A DNA stretch of 64,000 nt, from the NCBI GenBank assembly GCA_951799425.1, contig OX637407.1, positions 24,853,191 through 24,917,190 on the forward strand. Reading direction: 5' to 3'. Shown one piece after another: positions 35,008-47,293 of the stretch (positions within the stretch are counted from its first letter, which is position 1; every line of letters begins with the position of its first letter). This DNA comes from Ilex aquifolium (Eukaryota; Streptophyta; Magnoliopsida; Aquifoliales; Aquifoliaceae). The position numbers and the translations under genes are program-made. Under the pieces are notes generated by a model. It was not told the origin of the DNA, did not search any database, and worked only from the letters and a program-made list of their open reading frames with translations.

Positions 35008-35967
35008 CAGGGTGGCCCTAGGCATAGGTCACTAACGTCGTTTTCTAGGGCCCCCAAATAAATAGTAATATTTGGAGTCTCTAAAATTATTTTTTAAGAT
35101 TCAATGAAATAATTTTAGGGTCCCTAATTTTAACTAGTATTATAATTTTAGGTACAATCTAAGAACCAATAAAAAATTGACACGACATTTTATGAGTTTG
35201 AATCTATCCTTAATAGATTTGGACAATGAATAGATGAAATTATTTGACCCCTCAAATCAGCAGATCGACATGACACGAACGAAACGCGACACAAATCCAT
35301 TAAACTATACATGATTATAAGTAGGACGGACATAAATAAAATTTTGATATTACTTATATTACTACGATACGATCAAATGATTATTTTTATATTACTTTTA
35401 TATTTTTCAGTCTTATTTATGTTTATGGAAATATCGAAAAAATTAGTATCCACAATCAATACTTTTAATACAATCAAAGTCAATTGGTTGATTAATTATT
35501 TATCACCTAATTTTTATAAATTATAATTTTGTCTTAACTTAAATTCATTTTTTAATCTGGATCCATTTTTTGCTCAAATATTTTTTTAAATACATAAGAA
35601 ACACACATAGAATACCAGAAAAATATATTGAGTTTAAGCAGTTTACTATTTTAAATTCTTACTGACATTTGTTTTTTGAAAAATAATTTAATTGTATTAA
35701 TAAATTTCAATTCTCTTTTTCTATATTTTCAATTGACAGCAGATTTAATTTTATTTTAGTTTCCAAATTCAACTTCAATTAATGATTTTTTTTATAAGTA
35801 AAGCTTGAATGCAAAACTAATAGTTTTACCTCTTAAATACAAGAAAATAATTTTTAAATGAATATATTAATATTTATTTTGTCGTTTATATATTATTATA
35901 TTTCATTGCACTAGGACCCCACTGAGAATTTTTGTCTAGGGCCTCCATATTGATTGGGCCGCCCCTA
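35008..35967. mobile_element. hAT element, 960 bp, non-autonomous
   Basis: It begins CAGGGTGGCCCTAGGC and ends TTGGGCCGCCCCTA, flanked by a perfect 8-bp target duplication AGCTTAGT (35000-35007 and 35968-35975). The inside is AT-rich without a transposase frame. Similar hAT ends with other body sequences occur at 19897 and 56614. Confidence 0.88.
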
Positions 35968-36700
35968 AGCTTAGTGTAACTCGGCCTTACATTGCACAAT
36001 ATCGTCCGCCAAGCAATTTTGAATTCAGTCATCGCAATCCAATGGTACTAAGCTCAAATAGTTTGTACGCAGCCGCGCGGTGAACACAAAGCTCAAATAG
36101 TTTGTGTCTCGTCACGACCCAATTAATGTGGGCTTTCGGGCATGACTTCCACCACACCAATTGCCAACATTCCAAGCCACTGCCCTGTCAAACCGGGTTG
36201 CACCAAGAGATACACATCCTTATATGGCTCCCATACCATTAGATTGAATGACTCTTGATACTAATTTGTAATGTTTCAAACACGCATTGTATAGTGTATA
36301 CTATTTCTTTCTTTAAGTTAGGTATAGTGTATATTATTTTTTTTTTTAAGTTAGGTGTGTAACTTTAAAATGCGTGATGTGATACTCTCTGTCTCTCAAC
36401 TATCAATTTTGTTTCAATTAAGTTTTTTTTTTTTTTATCTATTTTCACCGTTAGAGTAACACTGAAATGGATCATATTGAACTAGTCTTCAGTTAATTTA
36501 ACAATGAAAATTGAGGGAATGACTTAATTAAGACAATTGATAGCTGATGTTTAAATTAGGACAATGGGGTTTCTATGTGTTCTTGGAGTATTGAATATAT
36601 TTTTATGTGGTCCCTCTTGAAGACAACGTCCAGGTTGCTAACGATTTTTGACTACTTGTCACGTAATACCTAAATATAGATAAAAAAATAATTTGGATAA
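35968..36700. other. spacer with an LTR-element scrap
   Basis: At about 36085-36280 there is a stretch like the junk next to plant LTRs, including an inverted primer-site-like CTTGATACTAATTTG (minus strand CAAATTAGTATCAAG). It is worn and partial. The rest is AT-rich with no gene. Confidence 0.3.
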
Positions 36701-36853
36701 TTCTTGACCAATTTCTACCCAAATTTTGGTCGGATTACCATTGATCACTCTTCGCTTATGGGTGCATTACTATGTCTTCTATAAACAGGTTCAAACCACC
36801 TTAATCGATTATCTTAATTTATCTCATATTGGTGTTACTTCAATTGTTTTACG
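36700..36853 (-). mobile_element. 3' part of a degenerate LINE, cut off from its main body by later insertions
   Basis: The minus strand encodes DNRLRWFEPVYRRHSNAPIS, close to the phrase RENRLRWFGHVQRRP..AP found near the C terminus of many plant LINE (RTE-like) polymerases. The main body continues at 42347. Between them lie a hAT element and a Helitron. Confidence 0.7.
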
Positions 36854-37248
36854 TAGGGGTGTTTACCCTACCCTACGGGTAGAAAATATGGTCTTCCTTC
36901 TTCTTACCCAATACTTTGCGGAAGAATTTTTTCTTGGTCTACCCTACCCGATCAAGTATGGTATTCCTACCCAACTTAATCAGGCAGAAAGTCGGGGAGG
37001 AAATCGGGTGAACACTTTTGTAGTTATTAATTTTTAGATTATTTTAACAATTCAATTAAATAACATGCACCAATTTAATAACACAATAAACCAATATCAC
37101 TAAAACTTAAAACAATTACAACAACAATTACAATAAAACACAATAAAGCATAAACATTAATCCATCATAACTGTTGGACAAATACAATAACAATTATTTT
37201 AAGTTTAAACCAAATGATTAGAGAATTAGGGTTTTTAGTTTATATATA
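36854..37248. mobile_element. hAT element (CCTACCC-rich family), left part
   Basis: It starts TAGGGGTGTTTACCCTACCC with flank GTTTTACG (36846-36853) and breaks off at 37248, where a Helitron begins. The right part is 42133-42338 and ends GAACATCCCTA with flank ATTTTACG (7 of 8 match). The two parts add to about 600 bp, the length of its sister at 46684. Confidence 0.85.
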
Positions 37249-37284
37249 TCTATACTACTTTAAAATATCAGTGTACATGAAAAA

Positions 37285-37773
37285 CATTTATCGTCGACTT
37301 TGATTTTGAAATCTCCTGATAACACACACTAATATTGCATGAGTTGATTGTATCCACCTCTCCGTTATAAAAATGAGAGCCAGTAGATGAAGGGATATTG
37401 AGAATTTATTGTGAGAATTGGTAGCATCACACTGTTGGTTTGCAGCCGGTCTGGAAGATGTAAAGTTGGATCAAAACATTTTTTTTCATTTTTACCCTCC
37501 AATACTACAACTATACCATGTTTATCCTCCAAATTTATCCTAATATATACTGTACATTGAATAGACCAATTATCAGTTAGAATTTGATCCAACTTTACAT
37601 CTTCCAGACCGGCTGCAAACCAACAGTGTGATGCTACTAATTCTCACAATAAATTCTCAATATCCCTTCATCTACTGGCTCTCATTTTTATAACGGAGAG
37701 GTGGATACAATCAACTCATGCAATATTAGTGTGTGTTATCAGGAGATTTCAAAATCAAAGTCGACGATAAATG
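37285..37773. repeat. 191-bp near-perfect inverted repeat with 107-bp spacer
   Basis: The left arm 37285-37475 and right arm 37583-37773 are reverse complements with about one mismatch seen. A transcript across it would fold into a very long hairpin. The right arm runs into the ATG at 37771 of a short open stretch, so the left arm looks like an inverted copy of the captured gene's leader. Confidence 0.92.
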
Positions 37774-38376
37774 ACGGCGACAGCGAATATTGTTGTGCCC
37801 GACAGTGGAGCAGAAGCACAGTTCATTATATTGAAGGAATTGTGTTTGCTGAAAATTTACAGTTTTCCCAGAATTGTGACTTTCACGTCGTAATGTATCT
37901 GAATGTTATTAAGTGAGAATTTATGGCAAATCTCCGATTTGGTGGTTAATTTTTGTTTTTTATTTTGGGATTTTGGGGAGGGGTTTGTGTGATTTGTTGT
38001 GGAATATGGGGTTTGTGTGATTTTGGCAGGTGAATTACATATTTTAATCCTCTGTTTAAGAGTCTCTTCAGAGTATGACATGTTACTCAAGAAAAATTGG
38101 GTGCTTGATATTTAGAAAAAATGTTCCAGTCTATTTTTCCTCTTTTCTTATATCTTTTCAGCAATTAAATACAACATTGAGGCTATAATAGGAGGTCAGT
38201 GAATCATTTTACAGTCAACCAATGTATTGTTTGTTGCTCTATTTTTTAATTGGATGTTAGGATGCTAGAGTTGAGCTGCAATTTATATAATTCGGTGTGT
38301 ATACCATCTTATGCAGAATTGTTTCTTAGGTTGATGCATACCCTCCCTAATGCTTATTTCATGTTGGTTGTGGCAG

Positions 38377-38997
38377 ACTTATCCAAACCCATTGCAAGAC
38401 AATCATGCATACTCTGTTGTTAAGTAAGTAATTTTGGATATGATGTAATTGTATGTTAAACAGCTTTAGCATTTGCCACATAAGAATTTTGATTTGCATT
38501 GATTAATGGGAATAAACTTGTTTTTGCCAGGCAGTATTTTGTCAATGACGATGATACTGATGCCCAAAAGGTCAGTTTTTTCCACATATGTTTGGGTTGA
38601 AAGAATTCTTTTATCTTTTCAAGCATCGGGAAGTAGAATTCTTAATGTGATTTCACTGTAAAATTAGTTGTTTTTCTATCAGCACAAATGTGTTTGGTGA
38701 GGGTCGACTTGAACATTTATGCTATCATGGGCCTGGAGGTTACCTATGGATTTAATTTTGTTAAAAAGTTGGTGTTTACATGACCAAGGGTGGCTTCCCT
38801 CTATTTCTTACAAAAAGAAAGGAGATTGTTTATGATGAGTCTTCAACAACTGGATTTTTTGGGTTAGAAGGGGCTATAGGCCAGTGCAAAAATGATAATT
38901 GACCCTTATTTAAATATTCATACCTTCATTGCAGATCATTGTTCACAAGAGCAGTCCAAGAGGAACACATTTTAGACGTGTTGGACCCCGTCAAAGG
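38377..38997 (+). pseudogene. ATP-dependent 6-phosphofructokinase gene fragment (three exons)
   Basis: Three exons with GT..AG borders and compatible phases (38377-38423, 38531-38570, 38935-38997) encode 50 residues: [20 protein letters not shown], then NDDDTDAQK, then [21 protein letters not shown]. From memory this matches the segment just before the catalytic core of plant cytosolic ATP-PFKs ([37 protein letters not shown]). The core, which should follow as VYFESD, is absent: the next acceptor (39985) gives Gly-Arg-Cys and a stop. It lies wholly inside the Helitron and is best read as a captured fragment, possibly still spliced. PFK phosphorylates fructose 6-phosphate in glycolysis; this piece cannot. 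Confidence 0.85.
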
Positions 38998-39390
38998 GTA
39001 AGTTTTAATTTGGTTAGTTTTAATCTTTGCCCGTGTCTATTAGTAAATTGTAAGCATTGACTCAAATTTTTCCTCAAATATGAGTTAGCATTTGAGGAAA
39101 AAATTTTGATTTGATATAAAACACTCAAATGGAAAAACTTAAATATAAAGGGGGACAAACCCAAATTTAAAGGAACATAGAATATGACTATTAGATATTT
39201 AAAAGATAATGAAATCTAATCATTCGAGATTTGAGTAAAGGTTTGAGTCTCTCTTGATTTAAATATAAATTTAAGTTCCCTTAATTTAGTATGGATTTGG
39301 GTATAAAATTGGAGAAATTTTTTAAGAGTTTTTAACCCAAATTTAAATTTGAGTTTAAAAAAAGGGAAGGCCTGGAGATGCTCTTATGAG

Positions 39391-39950
39391 TAGGGGTGTT
39401 CAAATTTCCGACTAGCCGCAAGTTCCTACCCTACTCGACCCTACCCTACCCTACTGAACGGTTAGCCGCAAAAAGCGGGTAGGAATGCGGAAGAGTTTTT
39501 GGTCTTCCGATTAAATCGGGTAGGAATGCGGAAGAGCTATCCATTTCCGCATTCCTACCCTACCCTACCCGCATTAATTAATTAATATGATTTTAATGTA
39601 TTTCATATGGTTTAAACTTAAATTAATTGTTATTGTATTTGTGTAACAATTATGGTGGATTGATGTTCATACTTTCTTGTGTGTTTATTATAATTGTTGT
39701 TGTAGTTTATTTATATTTTAGTGTTATTAATTTATTGTGTTGTTAAATTGGTGTATTCAAAAATTAATAGTTACAAAAGTGTTTATCCGATTTCCTACCC
39801 GACTTCCTACCCGATTAATCGGGTAGGAAGTCGGGTAGGAATACCACACGTGTCGGGTAGGGTAGGCCAAGAAAAAATTCTTCCGCAAAGTATCGGGTAG
39901 GAAGACGGAAGAGCATATTTCCTACCCGTAGGGTAGGGTGAACACCCCTA
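39391..39950. mobile_element. hAT element (CCTACCC-rich family) inside the captured PFK fragment
   Basis: TAGGGGTGTTCA at the left and TGAACACCCCTA at the right are a perfect 12-bp inverted repeat. The target duplication CTTATGAG is perfect (39383-39390 and 39951-39958). It lies in what would be the intron after PFK exon 38935-38997, so it arrived after or with the capture. The inside is full of GGGTAGG / CCTACCC words. Non-autonomous, 560 bp. Confidence 0.93.
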
Positions 39951-40409
39951 CTTATGAGTATCATTTGTGTTGTTTGATATGCAGGGCAGGTGCTGAAGAT
40001 GCAAATGGCTAGAAGAGTTTAGTTGATATGCTGCATTTGGCCTTGGTCAACCTGTCCCTGCAAATTATTTGCTGCCTAATTCTTAGAAAGTAGGGAAAAA
40101 TGCTTAGAAATACTTGCATGGAGTACACTGAATTATCAATTTTTTTTTTGAACAAATAGTAGCTGCCCATTGTTACCGCCTATTGTTCAATTAGAACCCC
40201 ATGTATGTGCATAATTGTGAATTTGTTTTGAATTTGAAGTGTGTACAAGTTTCTGAAAATTTCATTAAAACATGTTGCATGGCTTTGATGAATATACTTA
40301 TTGATTATATGGCTTCATGAGGACCAAAAGATGGCTTAAACACATCCAGCAATGATAGCTGTGCAGAGCATGAATCAAGTTGAATTCAACAAGGTATTGG
40401 AGAACAAGC

Positions 40410-40571
40410 AATGCTACAAAATCCAAATGAAACCCAACTCAAATGCATATCATCTCTTGGATGAGTGAGTCTCATCAACTTTTTCAGTGAGATCCCCTCG
40501 TCCCACACTCATCCAAGAGATGATATGCATTTGAGTTTTAATTTTGGGTTTTATTTGGATTATATAGCATT
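40410..40571. repeat. foldback of about 60-bp arms inside the Helitron
   Basis: AATGCTAC..CAAATGCATATCATCTCTTGG is mirrored by CCAAGAGATGATATGCATTTG..AGCATT. The right arm has a few extra bases. Probably a MITE; no target duplication seen. Confidence 0.75.
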
Positions 40572-42132
40572 TTCCTTGGAGAATTCACAGGCTTATATTG
40601 TGGGCACTCTAAACTGGTATTGTATCTGATCCTGTTTTACATGTATATATGTTGGTGATCTCCTTTCGAGATTTACTCCATGCTTTGTAGTCCATGAATT
40701 TTTCCCATCAAGAGAGATATATTCATGAAAAACAACATAATAATTTTATCAAATTGGTAAACATCCTAACGATATTGTTTTTCCAAAGTGCAATTGAACA
40801 TTGATGCCCGAAGCCATACTTTAAATTAATAGTTTTCACTGTTTAGTTTGATATTTGTGTAGCTTATCATTTTAGAAATATTTTCGTTACCCAAAAGAAA
40901 AAAAAGTTTCTAGACGTGTCATTAAGCTTTAACTTTTTTTGGCAAACATCTAACAACATTGAAATTAAAAATTAACTTTTGCTAATTTATTAATCACCAA
41001 ATCCTTGCTTAATTATCATGATTTTAATTAATTTATGATTATTGATTTGTTTAGGAAATTCACTTAGCCGGTCAAGTGAGAAAATACAATGCAAATCAGT
41101 TATAAGTTACATGAAAACATGGCTGCCAAGTTTGTCGTGTAAATACAATAGACAACCCTTGTCGGCTTATTTCGTCTCAATGGAAATTGAAAAAGTATGA
41201 CAGAAGATGTCGAGAATTGTACATCCGCTTATTCATGATCAATCAAAAGACCTTTGTGCTTTTCCCAACTTATTTCCTTCCCTCAATAATATGGGAACGC
41301 TATGCTATGATTATAACATATTCTATTGCTTGTACATATATGATTAGTCATTCAGGGAAGCTTTTTTTTTTTTTTTTATAATTGAGGGCTGTTCTTTGAT
41401 GGTTTATTTTAGGTCTTTTAATACGTTGTGTATTTGCATTGAGATTATTATATTATATGCTTTAACGGATGTGCACTCACTGATGATGTGTTCTTGTGTG
41501 CAGCAATGTATTAAAACATTGCATCTTTTTTAAGTCAATTTTTTTGTCTTCTCAGTTTTTGTTGTAGTGTGATTTGTTGGGTTAAGTGGACCATAATTGG
41601 CTTGATGGTAGAGTCATGGAAATGCATAAATTTGTATTTTCCATGCATTAATCAAGTGATAATCAATTATTTTTCATACATAAATTTGTCATTGTTTTTA
41701 CATTTGAATTGACACTTTTGAATTCCAACTTTCTGTAATCTATATTGCGCTCTTATAAATTATTTCTCATCTTGCAAGAGCAAATTTGCACTCTTTCTAT
41801 ATTTCTAGGTTTATGGTTTGTTTTTCTCTTGTACTTGACTTTCATATTGTAAACTTATTATCCCTATCATCCAACTTCTTTCTCTATTTTGCAAACAGGT
41901 ATATCTGAATCTACAAAAACTTTAGCAACAAGGCCGAAATGGTGATGGATGTGTATACACCTAAAACTTTAAAATAGTTTGTCCCATATCATTTTAAGAA
42001 TATGGGACGTGGTTCTAGATTGTTTGTTAATCATTAAGGTTATGAGTTTAGAGAAAGTATTCAACAAATTTAGTGTATTTTTTATATTTAAAATAAAATG
42101 ATCCATGTGCAACGCACGTGTGCAATACCTAG

Positions 42133-42338
42133 TATATATATATAAATAAATTAATGCGGGTAAGATAGGGTAGGAATACGGAAATTAATGGTTATTCCGC
42201 ATTCCTACCCGATTTAATCGGAAGACTAAAAATTCTTCTGCATTCCTACTCAATTTTTTTCGGCTAACCGTTCAATAGGATCGAGTAAGGTCGGATAGGG
42301 TAAGAAATTGTAGCTAATCGAAAATTTGAACATCCCTA
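42133..42338. mobile_element. hAT element (CCTACCC-rich family), right part
   Basis: Continues the element that starts at 36854. It ends TTGAACATCCCTA with flank ATTTTACG (42339-42346). Confidence 0.85.
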
Positions 42339-42346
42339 ATTTTACG

Positions 42347-43960
42347 AATAAACTCATTTCTAGTTCTTTATTTTCTCATTTTACCACACATTCATCTTAA
42401 CATTCTCATTTCTATAACACTAAGCTTTTGAACGTATTGTTTCTTAATTATCCAACATTCGATCCAATGCATTAAGCATTAATTGCTGGTCTAATGGCCA
42501 GCCTATAAAACTTATCTTTTAACTTAAGGGAAATATGTTGATTACACAACACAGTAGATTCAGTCCTCCATTTGATCCATCATGCTTTATTTTTATAATT
42601 AACATTTTCTCCAATCTCTCCCCCTCTATGAATAATTGACCAAATAGTGAAGATATTCGTTCTTGGGTATCTCTTAATCTTCAATTTTTATTACATCCCT
42701 ATTTTGATATCTACTATTACTGAAACTACATTCCATATATTCAATTTTATTCCTGCTTATCCTAAATTATTTTGATTCTAAAGTTTTTCTCCAAACTTTC
42801 TCTTTGTTGTTAACTCCTACTTTAGTTTCATCAATTAATACTATATTATCGGCAAATACTAGACAGCATGGAACCTCATCTTGAATATGTCTAGTCAATA
42901 TTCATCCATAATTAAGGTAAAGAGATACATACTTAAAGTGGAATCCTGATGTAGGCTTAATGTGATTGAAAATTCACTACTTTCTCCTGTACGTGTTATA
43001 ACTACATCCTCATACATATCTTTAATCATATCAGCAAATTTGTTTATAACTTTCTTCTTCTGTAAAACTCTGTGTTATGTCTCTTGATACTCTATCATAT
43101 GTTTTCTCTAAGCCTATTAACATCATCTAAGATCTTTATTTTCTCTATATATCTTTCCATTAGTCTTCTAAGTACATAGCTTCCATAGTTGACCTTCCGA
43201 ACATAAACTCAAATTAATTCTTAGATACAGTTGTTTCAAGTCCTAATCATTGCTTGATCACTCTCTCCCAAAGTTTCATTGTATGACTCATTGACTTAAT
43301 ACATCGATAGTTTGTGCAACTTAAAATATCCCCTTTAAAAAATATTTTTCCTCCATTCATCTGTCATCTTTTTAATTGTTATAATCTTATTAAATAATTT
43401 AGTTAACCAAAATACGCCGATATCTTCTAAACACTTTTAAACCTCAATTAGTATACTATTTGGTCTTAAAAAAATTTCAAATTTTATTTTATTTAAAACA
43501 TTTTTACTTCAAACACCTTAATTCTACGAAAAAAAAAAAACTATTTTCATTAGTCTCCTTTGGTTATTATTTTGTTCAACCCCCAGGTTCCATATGGTGT
43601 TTCATTTAATAAATTCTCAAAATAATTTTTCCACATGTCTTTAATCTCATTTGGTTCTTGAATTCTCATTTTAATACACATAATATGATTAACATCCCTA
43701 GTTTTTTTTTCTTTTTATTCAGCAAGTCTATATATATTTCTCTACCCATTCTTTGTATTTAACTTAGAATAAAAATCATCAGATGTTTCATACTTAATTT
43801 CTCTTACCACTCTATTAACTTATTTATTTGCAAGCTTGTATTGTTTAAAATTTTCTTCGTTTATAGACTTTTGTCGTATTTTATAACATGTTCTTTTTGT
43901 TTTTACTCTCGCTTAGTTTCTTCTTTACTTGCATTCATCCAAAGGGACACGAGAACCCTT
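42347..43960 (-). mobile_element. degenerate LINE (RTE-like), reverse-transcriptase body
   Basis: Many stops and shifts, but the minus strand still shows phrases of plant LINE polymerases in the right order. From right to left: REIYIDLLNKK-like, MRIQEPNEIKDMWKNYFENL, then KLFNKIITIKKMTDEWRKN, then [20 protein letters not shown] (the FADD box, here FADN), then [16 protein letters not shown], and SLKLKDKFYRLAIRPAINA. The 3' end continues at 36700-36853. Dead, and clearly older than the hAT and Helitron inside it. Confidence 0.85.
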
Positions 43961-44360
43961 GCACATTTTCCACCGCATTTGGTTGACTTCAATGTGGCGC
44001 CCCTCGCCCATTTTTCGAAACACCAGGTAGTGGTGCAACACATCGCTTCAGGAGAATGCCCTTGCATTTACACGTATATTTTTTGGATTTATGTTTATTT
44101 TGGATCTGACAAAATTTTACTCCAGATGTTAGCTACCTAAACGCAACCCTCATTCTTTATCTAGACATGGGACAGACTGTGTAAAAGATAGACACTAAAA
44201 CTCGACAAGGATGAAGTTTACATGGAGTCAGAATAAATTGATTGAAAATTCGAGGTAAACACAACTTTATTTTCAACTTTTAAACCAGAATAAAACGAAG
44301 TGCAACAAAAAAAAAAAAAAAAATACAGTAGAGTAAGTTTAGCTATTTCTTGCTTCAAAC

Positions 44361-44535
44361 TTATTGACGGAGAATTTTGCCAGGGGCTATATGTGATAAC
44401 CTTCCACCCACTCTGAAGAGAATTCTTCTGCTAGGTGTGGTGTCTAATATCGGCATAGACAACTTGTAGAATAGTGATGATCATGAACAAGCAGCATGTT
44501 ATGAGAATAGAGAAAGAAACAACTTTGTTAAACAT
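44361..44535 (-). pseudogene. peptide-precursor pseudogene, copy D
   Basis: It starts at ATG 44535 with MFNKVVSFSILITCCLFMI, nearly identical to copies E and H. A loss of 8 nt (6 plus a frame-breaking 2) in the signal-peptide region moves the frame, so translation stops before the mature peptide. In the other frame the tail is still readable: SRRILFRVGGRLSHIAPGKI and LRQ, then TAA at 44361-44363. The TATATAAGC promoter motif is lost too. Confidence 0.75.
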
Positions 44536-46059
44536 TTTTCCTGTGCACCTGTGGAGAGGATGGCTAACAGATATGAAAGTATATGTGCTTTACATATATC
44601 AAATTATTCATAAGTTAATTGACATTTCTATATTTAAATATGGTCATTCGAGCGCTCCACATAAAATTCAAGGGTCTAGATCTTACGATCATGTTAAAAT
44701 TCAAGGGTTTAATTATTATATACCTCTTCAAAATATTTTTTAATGAAGAAAAATATTATTCGAACTTATTTTGCTGACCTTATTTACTAAGATAATGCAT
44801 CACAATTATTGAATTTGTAAATAGTCACAACTGATATTAGAGTCCACTATCAATTCAATGTTACGTTTGGTATCACCATGTGAACAACTAATATTAGTAA
44901 ATTTAGTTTGACAGTGGATTGAAGAACACAGTAACAAACTAAATTTTATTTCCAAAAAAAAAAACAAAAGATATTACAATGAAACTCAAAACACATCTCG
45001 AGAGAAAATGTTAAAGTAGCACACACCATGCATCCAACTTGGGGTTTGAACTTAGAAATTATAATATTATAATTGAAATTAGAATGCAAGAATTATAAAT
45101 TAAGATTCAAATTATTTTAAATAACTTTTTAATTTAATTGTACTATATATTAGAATCTGTCTACTATGAATTATATTTTTAATTAAATTATTCAAACAAT
45201 TGGACTTTAACAATTTGCCTGTGATCAAGCAAAGTATTCTTATATATAAGTTTTAATAAAGTTATGACAAATAAATTTTTTCTATTAAGTTTGTCTATAA
45301 ATCCTAATAAGTTGTTTGTTAAAAGCTCAATAATAAATTGTTGAGTTTATGTTTAAAAAAAAAAAATATGGAGTTTGAGTCAAATCAAACATATTGATTT
45401 TGATTTATTATGGGTAACTATTCTAAAAGAAAAACAATATTGAATTAGTTCTAAGTTGCCCCCACTATGAATAATTTCTGGCTCTGTCTCTGGCTATATG
45501 TGTATGTGTGTGTGTGTGTGAGACTAACATGACAGTGGCAAATCTATAATATAAAATAGGGTGGGCTTCAAAAAGCTCATCCGACGGTTTCAAATAGACT
45601 CATCCAACGACCACCAACATCCATCTCAAAACTATTCATATTGAATTCTTTCCCTTCCTGAAATCCATTAATTCTTACTTACGTTACACCGTGTCTTCAG
45701 ACATGAGTTACCTTAGTATTTAATGGGCTCGTTTGGTAGACGTATTATGAGGGGATTAAATATTGGATTGTACTATTTTTAATTTAATCGGGTCTAATAC
45801 TTTGTTTGATAAGCAAATTTGATACCATATTAATTTCATTAACTACTACTAAAACTAATCTAAAATTACTCTAAATTAATGCCTAGATAATGCTTTTTTG
45901 GGGGGTTTGAGTGTATCTTCATCTTCTTGACTACATGCTCTTTTATAGTCATTATCTTCGACGGTTTTGCTTCGGTTGACAGTTACTTACTGATAACTCT
46001 CAGTTAGTTATTTCTTTCTTTTCAGATATAGGTCTAACTAATCATCTCCCCCCTTTCTA

Positions 46060-46390
46060 CAAATTCTGTCACGTAGTACTCATTAGGGATATGATAGGAT
46101 CGGGAAGAATCTATCAATATCCAAATAGAGATACGATAGGATCCAAAGAGATCCATCGATATCTAAGTTAGTTTGGATAAGTAAAGATGATGATAGACAT
46201 GTGTGACTTATCTTTATCTTGTGTAATTCTAACCCTATAAATAGAGTTGAATCTCATGTTATCAATTATCTTGAATAATAAATCGATGTAGCCCATAAGA
46301 GATTAGGTCCATGAATGTAGGTAATTTGCCGAACCACGTTAATTTTTGTGTCTTATTTTTCCTGTATTTTATTATCTCCAATCTCATATT
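46060..46390 (+). mobile_element. LTR-like fossil in duplicated block 1
   Basis: It contains a CCCTATAAATAGAG promoter-like box and the phrase TTTGCCGAACCACGTTAATT, which resembles the R-U5 part of plant Copia LTRs. No inner domains. Borders uncertain. Its duplicate is at about 58600-58925. Confidence 0.35.
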
Positions 46391-46683
46391 CAGAAATTCT
46401 TCATATGAAGGAATGTATTTAGTCTATGGACAAGAAGATGATGGACACCATATAAAAGCTAGTGAGATCTGATCCTTGATTGTGCTCGGCAAAGGACGGT
46501 TTTTGAATCACTCACACAAACCCACTTTATAACAAATATGGATTCATATTTTTTCCATTCTTTTATTGAAGACAACAAATTTGTGACCTTCAAAAAAGAA
46601 TTACTAGCTAGAAGTACCCAAAAAACACAAATTTGTGCCAATTAAGGAAAGAAAACAAACTCATTATAAAAGTACATTACACA

Positions 46684-47293
46684 TAGGGGTGTTCATCCTA
46701 CCCTATAGGTAGAAATTATGATATTTTATTTTTTTATTAGATATTTTACGGAAGAATTTTTTCTTGAGCTATCCTACCCGATCAAATGTACTATTCCTAT
46801 CTAAATTCCGTCCAAAACAATCGGGTAAGAAGTCGGGTAGAAAATTGGATGAGCACAATTTTTTTTGTTATTAATTTTTGGATTATTTTAACAATCTAAT
46901 TAAATTGCACCAATTAATTAACATAATAAGTCAATAACACTAAAGAAAATACAATAAAGTAGATAATACATAAACAATTACAATAAAACACAGCAAGAAA
47001 ACCATAAATATCAATATATCATATATAAGAAAGTCATAAACATCAATACAATATTAGAGTTTCTAGATTTTTAGATTTTAATTTTTAGGGATTAATATAA
47101 ATATGCGGGTAAGGAAGGGTAGGAATACGAAAATTTTGTAGGTATTCCGCATTCCTACCCGATTTTTTTCGGAATACCAAAAAATCTTATGTTGGCCTAC
47201 CCAATTCTTTCGGGTAGCCGATCAATAGAGTCAGGTAGGGTAGGGTATGGTAGGGTCGGAATTTGCGGATAATCGAAAATTTAAACACCCCCA
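46684..47293. mobile_element. hAT element (CCTACCC-rich family), complete copy in block 1
   Basis: Starts TAGGGGTGTTCATCC and ends AAACACCCCCA. The target duplication ATTACACA is perfect (46676-46683 and 47294-47301). 610 bp, non-autonomous. Confidence 0.9.

Larger units (their letters stand above)
37249..42132 (+). mobile_element. Helitron, 4.9 kb, carrying phosphofructokinase exons
   Basis: The 5' end TCTATACTACTTTAAA is typical of plant Helitrons. The 3' end is a 7-bp hairpin CATGTGC-AAC-GCACGTG (42104-42120), followed 12 nt later by the end CTAG (42129-42132). It sits between a host A (37248) and T (42133), the Helitron AT target. The flanks on both sides are one hAT element, which proves the insertion. 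No Rep/helicase gene is visible, so it is non-autonomous. Inside are a 191-bp inverted repeat near the 5' end, three PFK exons, a hAT insertion at 39391 and a small foldback at 40410. Confidence 0.85.

Noticed and set aside
36726-37037. 103-codon plus-strand frame
   Set aside because: Crosses the LINE 3' end and the hAT left end, so it is a chance frame across two elements.
37701-37916. Frames at the right arm of the Helitron inverted repeat, as a first PFK exon
   Set aside because: The encoded residues do not resemble the known PFK N terminus and no phase-compatible donor was clear.
39985-40080. Final exon completing a functional PFK
   Set aside because: Reads Gly-Arg-Cys-stop; the whole catalytic core is absent.
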